64,000 nucleotides of DNA. Source: Xylogone sp. PMI_703 (lineage: Eukaryota; Ascomycota; Leotiomycetes). A program made the translations under genes and the position numbers. Below the pieces are notes generated by a model. That model made no database searches. It was not told the origin of the DNA and was given only the letters and a program-made list of their open reading frames with translations. Location of the stretch: assembly GCA_021399445.1 (NCBI GenBank), contig JAJTUQ010000003.1, positions 2,852,001-2,916,000 on the forward strand, given 5' to 3'. Below, in pieces: positions 20,657-33,133 of this stretch; the first letter of the stretch is position 1; every line of letters begins with the position of its first letter.

Positions 20657-22578
20657 TCATACTACAACAGCTGATTCAGCATCTAGAATTTTTGATGCTG
20701 GGCTGATGACGTTTCCGGTGGATTGGCTTCGACTGTGACTGTGCTCATTACCGTTAGTTGGACCTGTATGCTCCTTGCCTAGCCCGAGTACCCTCTGTAA
20801 GCTTCGTCTGATGCCATTACTTGCCATCGGCGGGCTGGAACTGATAGCATGGTGAAGATTGCTTGGTTCTACCTTAGTATTTGGTTCCTTCTCCTTTTCT
20901 TTTTCTTTATCTCTGTCCTTGTCGAGCCCTAGAAATCCGGCTACACTGAGTTTTCTTCCCTTCTTCTTGACCGCAACATTTTCCGCCGGAGTGGGTTTAG
21001 GAGGCCACTCGCCGTCTCTCTTCCAGCCTTGTACGCAACTTCTCGTCACATCTTTCAGGTTCATCGGGCAGCTAGGGGTAAGAGCTTGAATAATGACCTT
21101 GTCATAAATAGTATTGTAAGCAGCCGGTGTAATGCTGGCCCTCATAACGTTGGTTGGGGGAAGTAGAGGTCTCGGTATAGGAACTTCAACATCATCATAC
21201 CATTCTCCTTCATCATCCAAGTCTTCAACAGCCGTAGAAGAGCCATCTGTACCCGATAGAGACACGGATGTACGTCGAGGAGATCCAAGCTTGGTGGCAC
21301 GTGAGACCTTTCTCGCGCCAGTCCACGCATCGCGACGCTTGATGAAGCACTGCAAGCCTTGGTTCCACTCCATCTCTTTAGCAAGGCGTCTCTGGCGCCG
21401 CTGCTTTCGTTCAAACGCACCCTTACCAATAGCGTCACCTACGCTATCTGGGCTTTCGAATTTGAAGAAACTGCGACTAGCGGCTTTGACATGGTGACGT
21501 GCAGGGTCTGATGGTGCATTGTCGGTGGATTTACTGGGTCGCAGAGGCGCATCATCCTCGGGCTCGCTCATGTCACTGAGCCATTCGTCTCGTGGTTTCC
21601 AGACTGTGTTGTCGTCTACGTTGAGCGGGTAAAGGTCGGTTGTGACTTCTTCGTCGCCTTCCTCGTCGGACTCCTTTGGAGGCCATTCCCAATTCCAATC
21701 ATTTCGTACATGATCAATCAGAAATTTTTTCACTGCCTCTTTTTGCTTGGCCCGATCTTTACTAGTAAGATCGGCCTCATAAGGAGTTAATGCACTGGCG
21801 TTAGCCATAACTCGACGGCGCGCTGCTCCTGCGCCGAAGGTATGCAAATGGCCGAAAAGCATTTTTGGATCCAGTGGTGGTGTTTCTAACTGCGCAGCAT
21901 CGGTTGAAGATGGGTCTGGAGCGGCAGTATTTGAATGCAGACTGAGTTGAGCGGTGCTTGTGGGAAGCACAGTGACCGCCGTTGTGGAGTGCAGGGCTTT
22001 GATGGGCGTATCTGTGGCTGGTCGTATGACAGTTGTATGTGGTTCCACTAGCACACCAGAAGGTTAGCTCTTGGCTCTGGAACTTGAGTCTTTGAGTTAC
22101 ATGTTCTGCAGCAATGCACTAGTCGACATTGGCATTGCAGGCAACGAGAGCTCTCACAGCCCATACCTTCTTGATGATCGATCTCCCCAGCATTTACCGG
22201 GGGCGTGGTGCTCTCCTGCGGGGAGTCATGTGCATGCTCGATGGACACGCGAACAGGTGAGGCCTTTGCGCCACTGCCACTTTTTGCAAATTCTGCAGAG
22301 TTAAGAGAAAGAAGAGGAGGAGGAGAAGAAGGAGGAAGATCTGGAGCAGAAGCAGTTGTAATCGCAGCAGGGCAGCCAGCAGCATTCGGGGAGTCGAGGG
22401 ATCTGGGTGCTGATTCCCAGTGATATAAGCTCGCATCGTGCACGACCTCGGGAGCACCGTCCCGCACACGACCACCTCGACTTGGGGCGTCGCCACTGCC
22501 CAGCGCCTCACCGCGGGGCCGCGTCGTCATGCTGGTGGAAAGGTCTGCGCCCAGAGGGACAGCGGGTGGTTGAGCCAT
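20657..22578 (-). CDS. DUF4050 domain protein
   Basis: Fungal protein of unknown function. Exon 1 is 22578-22167, exon 2 is 22047-20657; the 119-nt intron begins GTATGG, has GCTAAC 19 nt before its end and ends GCTAG. Product 600 aa. The first 200 residues are Pro/Ser/Thr/Ala-rich and disordered. From about 215, RRRVMANASALTPYEADLTS opens the DUF4050 region, with NDWNWEWPP, WKPRDEWLSDMSEPEDD and a basic RKQRRQRRLAKEMEWNQG segment. A Lys/Glu/Asp repeat (DKDRDKEKEKEKEP) sits near the C-terminus. No membrane or catalytic motif; probably a regulated scaffold (inference). ATG 22578 was chosen because the frame upstream begins without an ATG in good context. Confidence 0.85.
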
Positions 22579-24184
22579 GGCGCATTGCTGGGTTGACTCA
22601 AGCGTGAAGCAGCAAAAAATGACGGCGGGTATGGAACTCTGGGGCTGGGTGCTGAGATGAAGAGGAATGGGCAAAAGACGACGGATGAAAATCGAGTGAG
22701 AGCAAATCACTAGAGCCAACCCAGGCCGCACTGGTGGTGTCCTTGGGCGAGTCGGGGATCGCTGTGGCGCGGCTTGGTAGGTGGCTTTGGTGTGTGGCCG
22801 GGCAGCATCCAGCACCCTGTATTGGCTGGATTCTTTGTGTGAGACGCTGCTGTTCGATGTTCGATGTTCGATAGCCGATATCTGGGGTAACCGTTACTCT
22901 GCCGTGAGAGCAAAGCACAGAACAGAGTTCCACAATTACGCTTCTCCTTCCTCTTCATTCTTCCTGCTTGATGTGTCTCACCTTCTCTGCATCTGCCATC
23001 ATGCTGCAACTAGTAACTGTTGCTGTTCTCGCATGAGTTTACCGTCGACCAACCAAAGCTGGCCCTGCTCGTACCGCAGGCCTCGGAGGTAAACGCTTAA
23101 AAATTTCCCGCCTGCATTCTAGACTCAAGAGCATCTAGATCCAGCCTCTCATTCCGCGTTGCCCCGAAAAATACTATGACTGTCTGCTTTACTGCTTTAC
23201 TGGCACTGAACATACAAGCAGATCTCAACTGGTCTAGAAAAGCCCTCAGCGACTGCAGCTCTCCGAGTGTGCTGGCTGTATGCGTACGCAAACTCTACCA
23301 AACGCCCTATGTACTGTGCTGTACCCTTGTAGCTATGCTCGTACCATACCGCGATATCAGAGCCGGAAGCGTCTAGCCGCAGCTGCAGAGTCCATAATCT
23401 CATCGGACTTAGGAATCACCACCGAGATGGAGTACGACTCACCCAGGTGCAGATAAGGCACACTGCAGCTCCTGCATTGGTGCTCGTTGAAGTGGCAGGA
23501 AGATAATTCCAGTACTTGTTTTCGCGTCGCTGCACCAGCGGTCGGACTGGATTAATCATGATCCAGAAAGCAAAAGCCCAATACTCACAGCAAAGTAATT
23601 ACCATTGGGTGCAACATGGTTAGAGCTTGCAGGCTGGTAAATGCATAATGGACAGCATTATTCATCCTACATGTTCCTGTGAAGAGCAAGATATCAAGGT
23701 CCCTATTGCTCAAGTGAAACCTATCGAGTTCTTCTGGGTTAAGACAAGTTAAATCCCACCGCAGACACTGCAAAAACTGCGGCCAAAGATTAAAGAGTCT
23801 ATTCGGTACTCAGATATTCTACATTTCTACACTGAGCAGTGGAATAAGATACTCGGTACTTGACTGCAGTACTGTCCAAATAATAACGTGCAGTGCCAAG
23901 TAGAAGAGACAGCAGCAGGAAAAGTCAAAGGAACCTATGATGTGCCTAGGTGGCGCCTGGCGGTGGATCCTCGGCAAACTCATTGGATGATCTCACGCGA
24001 CGTTCGACCAGCAGCTACGAAAGCCATGCCAGCTCCGAAAGCTTCAAGATCCTATGCGCCAACGCATAGAGTTCGCTCCAGCTTTATCCACAGCTCTGAC
24101 CTGATGGAACCCCGGATTGCAAGTAATGAGAGGATAGGTCATACTAGGTGATCTTATTCTCCAAAGCGGGCTCCAGCTTTCGCC
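22579..24184. other. Divergent intergenic DUF4050 / VPS39
   Basis: 1.6 kb with short, overlapping frames on both strands and no recognisable product. Contains a minor tandem repeat of TGTTCGA (three units, 22851-22871). Confidence 0.5.
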
Positions 24185-27100
24185 ATGCTCTCCGCTTTCA
24201 CGGCTCGTCCCATTGTCGAGTTCCGCCAGCGAGACAAGTCCAAGATTGAATCCATCCTAGCTTTTGGTATGTCTAAATCTACGGGATCTTCTGAGCTTGA
24301 GTCGGGTACTCTTGGACGGTAACTAACTAGGCGTAGGAGACCGGATACTAATAGGACTAAACTCGGGCATTTTACGGGTATACCGTGTGAACGAGTCCAA
24401 CGATGATATAGGTAAGCAGAATGGCTCTGCCAAAGCCGGCACGGGTCCATCATCGCCGCCACTAAAGGCAACAGAACTTCTGCGAGAGGTCGAGAAATTT
24501 TCGTCAAAGGCAATCGAGCAGCTCGCGAGGATAAAAGAGGCGGGCATCCTCATATCCTTGTCCAACTACTATGTCTCTATATACGACGAGCAGACATACA
24601 CACTGCAGGAGCAATTAGCTAAGACCAAAAATGCTACCACCTTTGCCGTCACATCAAATATTGTCAGGGATCCAGTTACAGGTGTTCCTGAGATTATCTC
24701 GAAACTGGCCGTCGCTATCAAGCGGAGGTTGTTGTTGTGGTCATGGCATGACTCCGAGCTCTCGCCCAACATAACGGAGATTACTGTCCCAGAATCGATC
24801 CGAACTTTGACCTGGGCCTCAGCTACCAAGATTATATGTGGATTAAATTCAGGATATGTGGTGGTGGATGTTGGGACCCAAGCGGTCGAGGATATTGTCG
24901 GATTAGGTGCTTTCGGAGGGCCTTCAGGCTCCCAAGGGAGTCGATTTGGTGCGGTGAGCTCAGGTATGGGCTACATGGGACTTGGCGGATATACCCCAAA
25001 ACCACTCGCGACGAAACTAGCAGATGGAGAAATGCTTCTTGCTAGGGATATCAACTCATTGTTCATCACGTCCGAGGGGAAACCGATAGAGAAGAGGCAG
25101 ATTCCATGGCAGAATGCACCAGAGTCAATAGGATATTCATATCCTTATATTCTATCATTACTGCCACAATCGAAAGGAATCCTGGAGGTTAGAAATCCCG
25201 ACACGCTCTCTCTTCTACAATCTATCACGTTACCAAATGCTAGCCAAATGCACTTTCCACCTCCAACAGTCAGTCTTGCCCATGCTGGAAAGGGGTTCCA
25301 TGTGGTCAGTGATCGGTGCATATGGCGAATGGAGACCACCGATTATGATTCACAAATTGACGAGCTCGTAGAAGGAGCACACTATGATGAAGCCATTAGC
25401 GTCTTGGAAATGCTTGAAGATGCTCTGTTGCGGAATAAGGAGGAACGTCTACGGGAAATTAAGATGCAGAAAGCACAAATTTTATTTGATCAACGCAAGT
25501 ATCGGGATGCTATGGATATCTTCATAGATGTGAAGGCACCTCCGGAACGTGTGATCAAACTTTATCCTAAATCTGTTGCGGGCGAGCTCTCGGAATACGT
25601 GGCCCCAGAGCCCGAGGTCAAGGCACCTGAAGAAGATAGCCCCACTGAAAATAACCTTAATGGAGATACCCCTAGTCCCACAAATGGAGAAACCACTCAA
25701 GAGCCAGCCCAGGAAGCAGCAGCATCCATCAGATCAGCGGAGAGTGTTGCACTCGAAGGGAAGGACCTCACAATAGCTCTTCTCGAGCTCAATGCATTCT
25801 TGGTTGACACAAGGAACAGAATGAAGGAGTTCATAGATGCTGAAACAGGCAAAGTCTTGCCTAGCAAGCAAAATGGCCAGAATGGCTCAGCTAAATACGC
25901 ATTTGAGACACTATTAGTAGCTCCGGTCACTGATGAAGACCGCGATCGTGAACAAAAGCTGAAAGATACGGCGAAACTTGTTGACACAACTCTCTTCCGC
26001 TCCTATATGCTGGCCCGCCCCACTTTAGCCGCATCTTTATTTCGGATCCCCAACTTTTGTGACCCGGATGTGGTGAATGAGAAGCTCCTGGAGAATGGAA
26101 GATACACCGATCTTATCGACTTCTTCCATGGCAAAAAGCTTCATCGGCAGGCTCTTGAGCTTCTAAAAAAGTTCGGGAGAGACCCAGAGCCGACTCCAGG
26201 TGCTGAAGCACTTCATGGACCCCAGAGAACTGTAAGCTACTTACAAAATCTTCCTCCAGAGATGATAGATTTGATCCTTGAGTTTGCGGAATGGACTCTG
26301 CTTGTTAACCCAGAGCTTGGCATGGAAATTTTCGTCGCGGATACGGAGAAGGCCGAAACTCTTCCGAGAGACCGTGTTGTAGAATACTTAGGCGGTATTG
26401 ACGTCCGTCTAGAGATTCAATACCTAGAACACATCATCAATGAGCTTAATGACATGACTCCGGAATTTCATAATCAATTAGTTGTCGCTTATCTAAAGGA
26501 ATTGGATGAGAACCAAGATAGGGATTCCAGATTCTGGAAGAATCTTATGGAGAGTTTGCTCGCGTTTCTGCGAACTAGCAAGCAGTACTCTCGTGCTAAA
26601 GCATTTGGGCTGATTCCGCGGGAAGGTATGCATTACATTATAATCTACCATGAACAGAATTTTGGGCACTGACATCAACCTTAGATTCCGCATTTTACGA
26701 GGCACAGGCTATTGTTTTAAGCAATATAGGTCAACATAAACAGGCGCTTGAAATTTATGTCTTCAAAATGAAAGATTACGAAAAGGCAGAGGAGTGAGTT
26801 ATATCTAATCCATATGCATCATTATAAACGAACTTTGTTAACCCCTTTTGCATAGATACTGTAATCGGGTCCATCGATCTCAAGACCCATCCGATACTGC
26901 TAAAGGGCAGTCACATAAACCATCAACATCGGATCCGGAGGATCCTCTTCCTTCAGTTTACCACACACTTCTATCGCTCTATCTCACTCCGCCACCACCG
27001 TATGAGCCCAACTGGCCGCCAGCTTTAGACCTTCTTTCAAAGCACGGCTCACGTCTCCCTGCATCATCAACTCTCTCGATCATTCCAGACCCTCTCCCAG

Positions 27101-27438
27101 TCAAAGAACTAGAACGCTACTTCCGAAGTCGTATTCGAGCGGCAAACTCCATTGTAAACGAGACAAGAGTTGCAGCTGGACTACGACGAAGCGAGGCTCT
27201 CACTACACAAGCTAATCTCTTGTTGGGAGAAGGCCTTGCATCTGGTGCGTCAGGGAGGAACCGTAGAGTAGTTGTTGGGGAGGAACGTGTGTGCGGTGTA
27301 TGCCACAAGAGGCTAGGAGGCAGTGTTGTGGCTGTCCTGCCAGATAATGCTGTGGTACACTATGGGTGTCTGAATCGTTCGAAGAGATCGGGAAGTAGAA
27401 CGTATGAACCAAGTGTGGTGTCAAGTTGGGGACGGTAA
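24185..27438 (+). CDS. VPS39/Vam6-type HOPS subunit
   Basis: Tethering subunit of the HOPS complex that binds Rab7/Ypt7 and drives vacuole and late-endosome fusion (family knowledge). Exons 24185-24266, 24331-26625, 26685-26793, 26856-27438; 1022 aa. The N-terminal CNH (citron homology) beta-propeller runs to about residue 330 (RILIGLNSGILRVYRV, then KLAVAIKRRLLLWSW). The middle is a helical clathrin-repeat-like solenoid (LLENGRYTDLIDFFHGKKLH, HKQALEIYVFKMKDYEKAE). The C-terminal VPS39 zinc motif begins CGVCHKRLGG at 975 and ends HYGC. An acidic Pro/Glu/Asn insert near 470-520 is fungal-type. Both small 3' introns are needed to reach the zinc motif. Confidence 0.95.
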
Positions 27439-27681
27439 CCCAGCGTGGCACCTCTATTTATTTTATTTTTCTTTCCTATTTTTCTTTCCTGCTTAAAGGG
27501 GCACTATTACTTTCGCTTGGCTGGATTTTGGTTCAGATAGATATACCACACATAGCGTTGGAGTTGCATTGTCGAATTTGTGCGATGAGGATGATATGGA
27601 TGATGACTGGATACCACTACAATAGCCAAAGATGATTTTTCTGCCGAAAATGTTGCGTTCTGCTTGTTTTGCTTATTTCGA
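27439..27681. other. Convergent spacer VPS39 / GON7
   Basis: Short 243-nt 3' spacer, T-rich at its left end. Nothing else seen. Confidence 0.4.
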
Positions 27682-28005
27682 TTAGGAATCCTCTTCCACG
27701 ACTTCCTCGCCGTAATTGTCCTCTTCTTTGGCCTCATCAATGACAGCTCCCTTCCCCGCGGCTCCAGTTGGAGCCTTTTGGCCTGCTGCTTCGCGCGCCT
27801 TATCCTCTTCCATTCGTGATGTAAGCTCTTTGTTAATCTTTCCCTGTAATTCCCCAACGGCGCCTCGCAACGCGGCGAGGTATGCGGTCCTGTCCTTGGG
27901 GGATTCTGATGGCGGGGCAGGCAGTTTTTCGATGTGCGTGAATGCGGCGCTAGTGGGGGATTGGTATGATGCTGATAAGATCTGGTATTTCTGGGCGTCC
28001 GCCAT
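27682..28005 (-). CDS. KEOPS/EKC complex subunit GON7
   Basis: Small accessory subunit of the KEOPS complex, which makes the t6A modification of ANN-decoding tRNAs and affects telomeres (family knowledge). Single exon, 107 aa. The fungal Gon7 pattern is visible: an N-terminal YQSPTSAAFTHIEKLP strand segment, PKDRTAYLAALRGAVGELQ, then a helix QGKINKELTSRMEEDKARE and a disordered acidic tail (NYGEEVVEEDS). Length is typical. Confidence 0.85.
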   Translation of the reverse strand: MADAQKYQILSASYQSPTSAAFTHIEKLPAPPSESPKDRTAYLAALRGAVGELQGKINKELTSRMEEDKAREAAGQKAPTGAAGKGAVIDEAKEEDNYGEEVVEEDS

Positions 28006-28500
28006 GATTGTCGTTGATGGTCCTGAGCTTCTGATCCTTGTAGGTATTGTAGAAGCTTAAGCTGTGCCTATGTACACACGCAATCGGATCTCTATAGTGA
28101 GGTTGGAGGGGTAATTTTCAATGGTACGGATCGTGTGGTGCGGCGTTGGTTGGTCAACGATCGCTAGATCTCCCGCTGCAAGCTTAATCAGTAGTGAGCA
28201 GCAACAGAAGGAAACGTCCACGCGCTGGTGGCAAGGTTGGACGGCTGGAGCCAACTCCGTTCCTGACACAAACCGCCCTCCTCCGAGTCCTTATTGTCTT
28301 ACGACATCCTGCTCGTATCTATAACCTCCAGGGAAAACATACACCTCCTTCAGAATGCTGCACCTTGAGAGCGTCAGCTGGAGGTAGCGTTCGATTCGAC
28401 CCCGCCATTGCCCAGCAGCTTGGCTCGAGCACATGATTATCCGAGTTATGTGCAACGTTTATGCATAGTATAGGGTAATTCACAAATCGAAGGAGGCACT
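28006..28500. other. Divergent intergenic GON7 / HbrB
   Basis: 495 nt bearing two promoters. A GCGTTCGATTCGACC string near 28387 is B-box-like, but no A-box or cloverleaf accompanies it. No gene. Confidence 0.45.
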
Positions 28501-31101
28501 ATGGCAACAACTGGGCCACCTCGTCAGCCGGGGAGCTTTTCGCCCATCATTTCTCTACAACCCACGTCTTCACGACCAACTCTTCGAGCGGTCGAATCAT
28601 CTTCTCCCGACGATTCGCCAGCTCTTTCAGCAACCAGCCAACAACAACAACAGCGCACACAGGTGCAGAATGCGCCTTCTCCTGTCAGGCCTTCTCACGG
28701 TCCCGTCACCTTCCATGCAAACTCCAGTGTGACCAGCCTACAGAGCTTCTCAGCTAGACCAAGTGCCGGAGCCCTCAGCCGCATTGATCTTCCCCAGAGA
28801 AATGTATCGCCGCTTCCTCTAAGTCAGAAACCATCGACAGGTGACCTTGTCAGAGGCCACGGCAGGAAACACTCGCAGACCCAGGGGTCCTTCGAACCAT
28901 ATCTCCCAACCGCAGCGCATTCCAACTTGGGAAGCATGGCGAACCTCAATTCTAATCTCTCAGCCAGTCAGATTGCGGCCCAGGCGGCCATGCAACATCA
29001 GAACCAGCATCTGCGCCAGAGATCGCAGACGGTGCCGTCGCCCCAGCTAGATGCCGCGAATGCGTTGGGTAATAGAAAGGTGTCTAGAGGACCACTGTCT
29101 CCCCCAGTTCTCAGCTTGACGGAAGCATCAGCACCCAAAGATTCTGCGCTGGGTAATCAAGCGTATCAGAATGGATTGTTGGGGAATCATAGTGCTGCGC
29201 AGACAGCAGCGAACGTGGTATTTGCGAAATCGCCAGCATCATCTCCTGGGCCCCCGACTAGTACTGAGTACGACCATCGGTTGCAACCAGATAAGCCGAT
29301 CAAGATCGAAAAAGCGAAGAATAAATTGTTCTCTAGGCCTGGGAAGATAGGGATATCAAAAGATAAGGAGGCGAAATCTGGTGGACTACCTAGTCCGAAT
29401 AAGCTGGGCTCGTATGGATTAGGCGCTTTGCAGAAGGCCAATATGAGCACTAACAGTCTGGCCGATACTGTGTCAACTACAGGCAGTATGTACAGTATGG
29501 CCAATTCTTCCAGTGCAACAATACGGGCTGTGGACACCCCTCCTGAAAAGGACAAAGAAAAGCATAAGCACCATTTCTTGTCACGGCAAAAGCATAAGTT
29601 AAGTGGAAAGGACGATCACCATTTGCCCCTGTCATCTGCAGCTTCAAATTCGAAGCCCGTAGATCCCAGTGCTCCCAGTAGCTTATACAACTTTAATCTG
29701 CCGCCTAGCCCAGGCCATGCCTCAAGCAGCTTTGCTAAGTCAGTGAGCGGGCTGGACTTAAGACATGGCGGGCGAGCTTTAAGGGAAAAGAAAAAGGAGG
29801 AGAAAGCGGAAAGTTCTAAAGATGATCTGTCATATCAAAACAGCAATGAGTGGGCAGGCCCCTCAAGCCTTGGATCTGCTGGGACGCCATATTTAGGTGG
29901 CAGTAGTTACGCACCAAGTCTATACGGAGTTGAAACTCAGGATTTAACAAAGTTTGGCTTGAATAATATGGGGCCAGATGATGCTTGGCCTTATCTACGG
30001 TCAAAGTTATTGATCATATTTGAAGGTGAAGATTTACGGTTACCAGTGGAGGATTTCAACCGTCTAGTATCGTGAGTATCATTACGAGTAACCAGTTCCT
30101 GGACCTTTTACTAACTCATAATTAGTATACACCTCCAACGATGTATTCAAAAACGTGCACCAACAATCATAGTTGAAGATCTCCGCGATCTTCTTCATAC
30201 CGGCTTCTCTTCTCTAGATCAGACTCTCAGACATACTCCTGATGATCGTCTAATTCCACATCTAGTTGAGATGTGGCTTTTTACTTTCACGTCGATATTG
30301 CCATATGTGCAAGCTGTATTCCTACCATTAGATCTGGAGTTTTCGGGCAATGGTACCCTCATGTCCGCAGATCAAGCTAGAGAGTTCTGGGGAGCATTAC
30401 CATCCATTAGTCCCGAGGGTAGTACCAGGCTTGCTAGCAACATTCCAGCAAGCCAAGCCCTAGAAGTGCGTCGTATCGTCCTGATAGCATATAGAGATGT
30501 CATTATCTTACCACGATTTGAAACTCTCAAGACGATATTTTCAAGATTATCTCTGGAGAGTATAAACTTGAACCCCACTGGTGATTTCCTCTCATCTTCT
30601 CCCGATTCCTTTTCCGGTGGAAGACCTGGTACCGCCATGTCTCTCGATCCAAGTCTAGCAAGTTACGGTAGTCAAACTACCACTTTGTTTGGTGCAAGCA
30701 GCGGAGATGGGAGTGGAAGTCGTTCTCGGGCAATCAGCAATGTCTCACTCGGTTCGTCCGATCCTTCTGTTACTGGCTTAGGAATCGGCATACCGCAGCG
30801 ACCCTTTACTCCTACAACTCCACACCCCTTTAGCTCTTTCCATGCTCTGAATCAGCGACGAGCTGCAGCTGAAGACACAAGTAAGCAGTTGACTGAAACA
30901 ATCGGGAGGATGCTGCAGTGTATGAGTGTGCTTTCTTCGGTCGGAGTAGGAGTTGGGGGAGATGAGGGTGCACAAGCAAAGATGGAGGAGCTTTGCCGGG
31001 GGTTGAAATTGAATTGGCTAGGGAGAGGAAGAACAGGAAGAAACAGGAGAGGGCTCGTTGGAGCCAGAGTTGGGAAGAGGGAGGAGGTCAGCGTAACTTG
31101 A
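28501..31101 (+). CDS. HbrB/Bit61 family TORC2 subunit
   Basis: TORC2-associated protein involved in cell polarity and hyphal branching (Aspergillus HbrB, fission yeast Bit61; family knowledge). Exons 28501-30071 and 30126-31101, 54-nt intron; 848 aa. Residues 1-485 are Ser/Pro/Gln-rich and disordered, with a poly-Gln tract (SATSQQQQQRTQ) and basic patches. The HbrB domain starts about 490 (DDAWPYLRSKLLIIFEGEDL), continues across the splice join (LVSIHLQRCIQKRAPTIIVE) and reaches LEVRRIVLIAYRDVIILPRF. The C-terminal 150 residues are Gly/Ser/Thr-rich, ending in a helix. Confidence 0.92.
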
Positions 31102-33133
31102 TTTCGAGCTGGGCATTTGGTGTTCAGGGTGGGTTTGGTGTTATTTTGGTGGATTGTACAAGGATTAAGGGGAACAGATTTGTGGGAAGGTTTCTTGGAT
31201 TGGGGCTTGGAGTGTTCACGGAAGTTGCAGCATAAAGCTTGCCATTCATGGAATTGATCAAACATGGAATTGATTTCCTCTGTATAAATACATATTTTCT
31301 AAACCGCTTGATCCTTTCTTTCCTGTACAATTATTCAAGTCCCATATACCATAGAGAATAACAACAGATATATATCCAAGATGCCTATGAAAGTCGTACA
31401 AGTTAGCAAACTGCTTGATGACAATCTGACTAATAAAAGAATACGACATCAAAGCTTCGTGCAGACATCCAAGGAAGATGTAACCCTCATTTATCCCTAA
31501 GTAGGTTCTTTGCGGGACTCGAGTGAAAACTGCGAATGTGGTATGTGTTTCATCATGGAAGCATATTGAAGAGATAGGAAATAATAGGTGTACTCACAAA
31601 TAGGTTAAGCACAGCAAGCAACACGCCTATGTTGTTAGTAGACAAGAGCAAAGAACGTATATAGCAAAAGTCACGAAGGTTTGTATCTGCGAGAGAAAAT
31701 CCAAGTCAGTCTAGTTTTTCTCTCATATCCGCAAATCAGATCGAATTGAGTAGGACTGAAAGATCCGTTCAGACAAAATGTACTGGCAAGTAGCAGGCCC
31801 CCTAGCGAATGGATGGCCCGGACAGCGTAAGTTTTAATCATGGTCGATTAATTTGGGAAAAGAAGTATTCGTGTATCATCATCATGACAAAGATCTTGGG
31901 GTAAAGTAATTGCAATGTAATAGAAAGAATAAAACATACCTGAAATAGTCCTTCTTAGAAGCAAATCTGCAATCTACATTAAAATTGCGACTCGGAGTGG
32001 TCAATTGCTTGACTGGTTGTGGGTGGTGAAAAGAAAGAAGAAACTTGTACCACGGGAAAAAGTGAAGCTATTTGAACATTTTCCACGAGGATCCGCCAAG
32101 GGAAAAATTTCCTAGCGCGGAGATCACATGAGGGGCACGTGGTATGTACGGGAGCCTCAAGGGTACCAATGGGCAGATGCGCTAATTGCACGGATACTAC
32201 TACCGTTCGCCGTAGCGGACAACTCGCATAACCAAGAGCGCAGCCCCAGGAGAGAGGAGTGCCTATCTGCAGAGGGTCGAGCCATGATCGGCACCAGTAT
32301 CGAACATCCCTAACTGTTAGGAGCCCGTAGACCTCTGTGCGATATTTACATATTGCCAGCTCAATTCGTTCGTACCTCGGCCTTGACCGCCCTCAGATCC
32401 ATCTGCTGGTCCTGGGAAAAGAACTCATTTCACCCTTCATGCCATTATTATAGCCTGCAGTTCCGTATCGCCCCCCGGTGAGCGTCTCTTCTGGGAGATC
32501 TCAGCACTCCCAATCGACGTTCCGATCCAGGACCCGAAAAAACGATCCCTTTCCGCGACTTCGAGACCTAACCCTCGAGGACGTGGCAAGCAGCGATTCT
32601 TCGACCGTCGCAATCATCAGCACTTCCGGAGATCATAGTTTGGACTGACGAGGGCACGTCGTCCTGCGACAAATACTTGCTGACGGGTGACTTCCTGCCA
32701 ACCTTTGTCCCTCGCGGTCGGACGTCGCAAAAAGGTCGTTTTACCAACCACAACCTGCTTGCTTGAAAAGTTTGCCAAGTTACACAAAAGAACCTTTCGC
32801 GGCCATCGAGAATTCAGATCGGCTCATAAGGCCACTCGCTGCTGCTTCGAGAGGTTCCTTTTCGAAGTACTTGCGCCCTCGGATTTAGCCTGTTTACCAT
32901 CGCGACAACACACGTTCCGAACAACTCATCGCGACCTTTTTTATTGTGAAGGAAAGGATCGATCTCATTTTCTATAGCTACACGGTGGTGTCACACGCGA
33001 CGTGAGAGGTTGGGTCGGTAGCTAGCCCGAGAGGTGGAGAGGCGGCGAAATATATAAGCCCCCAGAGACGCATGTTACGTGTAGGACTGCAACACATCGA
33101 TATCCACCTCGTGGATAATCGATCTCCTCAATC
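31102..33133. other. Long spacer / probable leader of PtaB-like gene
   Basis: 2.03 kb between tandem genes. No conserved frame. The right part is pyrimidine-rich with several short ATG-led frames, as in the long leaders of fungal developmental regulators. A CACGTG lies at 32136-32141. Confidence 0.45.
33051..33058 (+). promoter_or_regulatory. Possible TATA box of PtaB-like gene
   Basis: TATATAAG sits 76-83 nt upstream of the ATG at 33134. If it is functional the leader is short, which conflicts with the long-leader reading of the spacer. Confidence 0.35.

Noticed and set aside
28380..28400. B-box-like GCGTTCGATTCGACC, possible tRNA gene
   Set aside because: No A-box at the right distance and no acceptor or anticodon stem could be drawn.
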